A DNA stretch of 7,154 nt from an uncultured Flavobacteriales bacterium (GTDB lineage Bacteria > Bacteroidota > Bacteroidia > Flavobacteriales_D > Crocinitomicaceae): the NCBI GenBank assembly GCA_905479845.1, contig CAJQOB010000291.1, forward strand, positions 1 through 7,154, given 5' to 3'. Of this stretch, positions 6,074-7,154 are shown piece after piece. The notes under the pieces are model-generated. The model was given only the letters and a program-made list of their open reading frames with translations. It ran no database searches and had not been told where the DNA came from. A program made the translations under genes and the position numbers. Every line of letters begins with the position of its first letter. Within the stretch, counting starts at the first letter, position 1.

Positions 6074-6835
6074 TTAATCTCTTGGCTCAATACGATCGAA
6101 AACAGTTGTACTACCGCTTCCATTCGCCTTACTTTTTTTGATTAAGGTGTAATGTTGGAATTTATCCTGGATGAAGGTAATCAACTCCATTTCAGATGCT
6201 GTCTTCAAGAATTGTTCATCCATGTTAAGGAAATAGATGAATTCCTCGAACTCTTCATCATTCAGCTCGATCACGTCATAAGCAATGTAGGTACGAATCA
6301 ATTCACGTACGATATTGAACTGATTGTCTTTGTGCTCTTGTTCTGCAATCCAACGTTTAGTGCGTTCCTTCTTAGAGAAAGCCTGGTACAGCGCCGTAAT
6401 TGGACTTTGAAGCATCTCTACCCCAGTTACTGTTCTTGTTTCACGTAAAGCAAGTGCTTGACGTTCTTCTTTAATTTCCTGTAAACTCTTCAAGGGACGA
6501 ACAACAACTGGATCAAACTCTTGTGGATCTCCTTCAATAATGAAAGATTTCCTGAATTGACAATTGGAATCGGCTACAACACTCGTGTGAACCGCTGGAT
6601 AACCTGTAATTGATAGTGAAATACTGTCACCATTACTCGCGTACACCGAAAACGTTCCGTCTGGTTGACCAAATGCACCACGCCCTGTTGTGCGATTAAT
6701 TACCATCAAATTGTAAAACGTATTCGGCCGAAGCGTATCCCGCACCTTACCGGTAAACAATACCTGATCACAACTCTGGGCAGATAAGAACCCGAAAGAA
6801 GAAAAAGCAAAGAAGGCGACAAGAATATATTTCAT
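6074..6835 (-). CDS. Exported carboxypeptidase-regulatory-like domain protein
   Basis: The 253-residue protein begins at ATG 6835 with a signal peptide (about 1-19, ending FGFLSA before QS). Residues about 26-100 look like a carboxypeptidase-D regulatory-like beta sandwich: FTGKVRD opens it, GQPDGTFSVYA is the typical G-x-F turn, and GDSISLSITGY follows. Cys22 and Cys92 might pair. The remainder is helical and highly charged, with LQSPITALYQAFSKKER (142-158) and DEEFEEFIYFLN (193-204), a pattern I associate with Bacteroidota proteins of this type but cannot name as a domain. It has no sorting domain or TonB-receptor barrel, so it is probably periplasmic. Function is not known. It is divergent from mnmA and followed by the STAS-like gene on the same strand. 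Confidence 0.85.
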   Translation of the reverse strand: MKYILVAFFAFSSFGFLSAQSCDQVLFTGKVRDTLRPNTFYNLMVINRTTGRGAFGQPDGTFSVYASNGDSISLSITGYPAVHTSVVADSNCQFRKSFIIEGDPQEFDPVVVRPLKSLQEIKEERQALALRETRTVTGVEMLQSPITALYQAFSKKERTKRWIAEQEHKDNQFNIVRELIRTYIAYDVIELNDEEFEEFIYFLNMDEQFLKTASEMELITFIQDKFQHYTLIKKSKANGSGSTTVFDRIEPRD

Positions 6836-6849
6836 ATGAAGCGAATGTA

Positions 6850-6857
6850 CAAAAATA
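6850..6857 (-). promoter_or_regulatory. -7 element for the carboxypeptidase-regulatory-like gene
   Basis: On the minus strand TATTTTTG (6857-6850) matches TAnnTTTG. Transcription should begin close to 6844, leaving a leader of about ten bases before ATG 6835. A TTG lies 27 bases upstream (6887-6885), which is longer than the usual spacing, so the -33 part is weak. Confidence 0.5.
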
Positions 6858-6933
6858 GTTCCGCGATTGTCAGTTCAGTTTTGTCAAGAATTGTTAATCG
6901 AGGCATTAGACCCCAAAGAGGCAACATGACAAA

Positions 6934-6960
6934 TTGTAACAACTCAACATGTTACTTTTG
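6934..6960 (+). promoter_or_regulatory. Candidate upstream promoter for mnmA
   Basis: TTG at 6934-6936 and TACTTTTG at 6953-6960 are 16 bases apart, slightly short for the Bacteroidota pattern. It would give a leader of about 45 bases. It competes with the element at 6999-7006 as the main mnmA promoter. Confidence 0.4.
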
Positions 6961-6998
6961 TAAACCTCAAAATTAACTCTAGAAACTAGAAATAGTCG

Positions 6999-7006
6999 TA
7001 TTTTTG
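6999..7006 (+). promoter_or_regulatory. -7 element abutting the mnmA start
   Basis: TATTTTTG matches TAnnTTTG fully and ends four bases before the ATG at 7011. Transcription from it would begin at or next to the start codon and yield a leaderless message. No TTG lies at the expected -33 distance; the nearest similar triplet is TTA at 6973-6975. Confidence 0.5.
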
Positions 7007-7010
7007 CAGC

Positions 7011-7154
7011 ATGAAACGCGTAGTAGTAGGATTATCTGGCGGAGTTGACTCCAGTGTGGCTGCCCACCTCTTGATTGAGCAAGGTTACGAAGTAATCGGT
7101 ATGTTCATGCGTAACTGGCACGACGAGAGCGTTACAATCTCCGATGATTGCCCA
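7011..7154 (+). CDS. mnmA: tRNA-specific 2-thiouridylase MnmA (N-terminal part, cut by window end)
   Basis: The first 48 codons are present. The PP-loop ATP-binding motif SGGVDSS spans residues 9-15 right after an initial MKRVVVGL strand, as in all MnmA proteins, and GMFMRNWHDE (about 30-39) follows. The stretch after it, SVTISDDCP, matches the form I recall for Bacteroidota MnmA. The enzyme adenylates U34 in the wobble position of Lys, Glu and Gln tRNAs and replaces the 2-oxygen with sulfur. The catalytic cysteines lie beyond the window, so completeness cannot be judged. ATG 7011 is the natural start, only four bases after a -7 box. Confidence 0.95.
   Translation, partial: MKRVVVGLSGGVDSSVAAHLLIEQGYEVIGMFMRNWHDESVTISDDCP

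Noticed and set aside
6152..6448. Plus-strand 98-codon open frame opposite the carboxypeptidase-regulatory-like gene
   Set aside because: The opposite-strand protein has a signal peptide and a recognisable domain, whereas this one has no recognisable features.

Overview
The window looks like chromosomal DNA of a Bacteroidota bacterium, most likely a Flavobacteriales member (perhaps Crocinitomicaceae-like; family-level placement is a guess). The reasons are an A+T-leaning composition, a type IX secretion (T9SS) C-terminal sorting domain, SprB-type and Cys-repeat adhesin modules, a DUF6702 protein, two SpoIIAA-like proteins, and several TAnnTTTG (-7) promoter elements, some with a TTG -33 box, which are typical of Bacteroidota.

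Layout. (1) 2-1690 (+) is the C-terminal part of a large secreted surface protein that enters from the left edge: one SprB-like repeat, six Cys-containing repeats of about 51 residues, an Ig-like segment and a T9SS type A sorting domain. (2) 1691-2102 has no convincing gene but is rich in inverted repeats, notably a 17-bp near-perfect stem pairing 1730-1747 with 1822-1838. (3) 2135-2542 (+) is a small cytosolic STAS/SpoIIAA-like protein with a good promoter and an ambiguous non-ATG start. (4) 2692-3195 and 3197-5497 (+) form a two-gene unit one base apart: a periplasmic DUF6702 protein and an M1-family zinc metallopeptidase, closed by a clear intrinsic terminator at 5529-5559. (5) 5573-5992 (-) is a diverged paralog of the STAS-like protein. 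(6) 6074-6835 (-) is an exported protein with a carboxypeptidase-regulatory-like beta-sandwich domain. (7) 7011-7154 (+) is the start of mnmA, the tRNA-U34 2-thiouridylase, divergent from gene 6 and cut by the right edge.

How the parts relate. DUF6702, the M1 peptidase and the carboxypeptidase-regulatory-like protein all carry signal peptides and probably act in the envelope. The two STAS-like paralogs lie either side of the DUF6702-M1 pair on opposite strands. I see no phage, insertion sequence, CRISPR array or defence system. The items most worth a second look are the structured intergenic element after the adhesin gene, the paired STAS-like paralogs with non-ATG starts (one next to an in-register ATG that a single-base indel would restore), and the DUF6702-M1 coupling.
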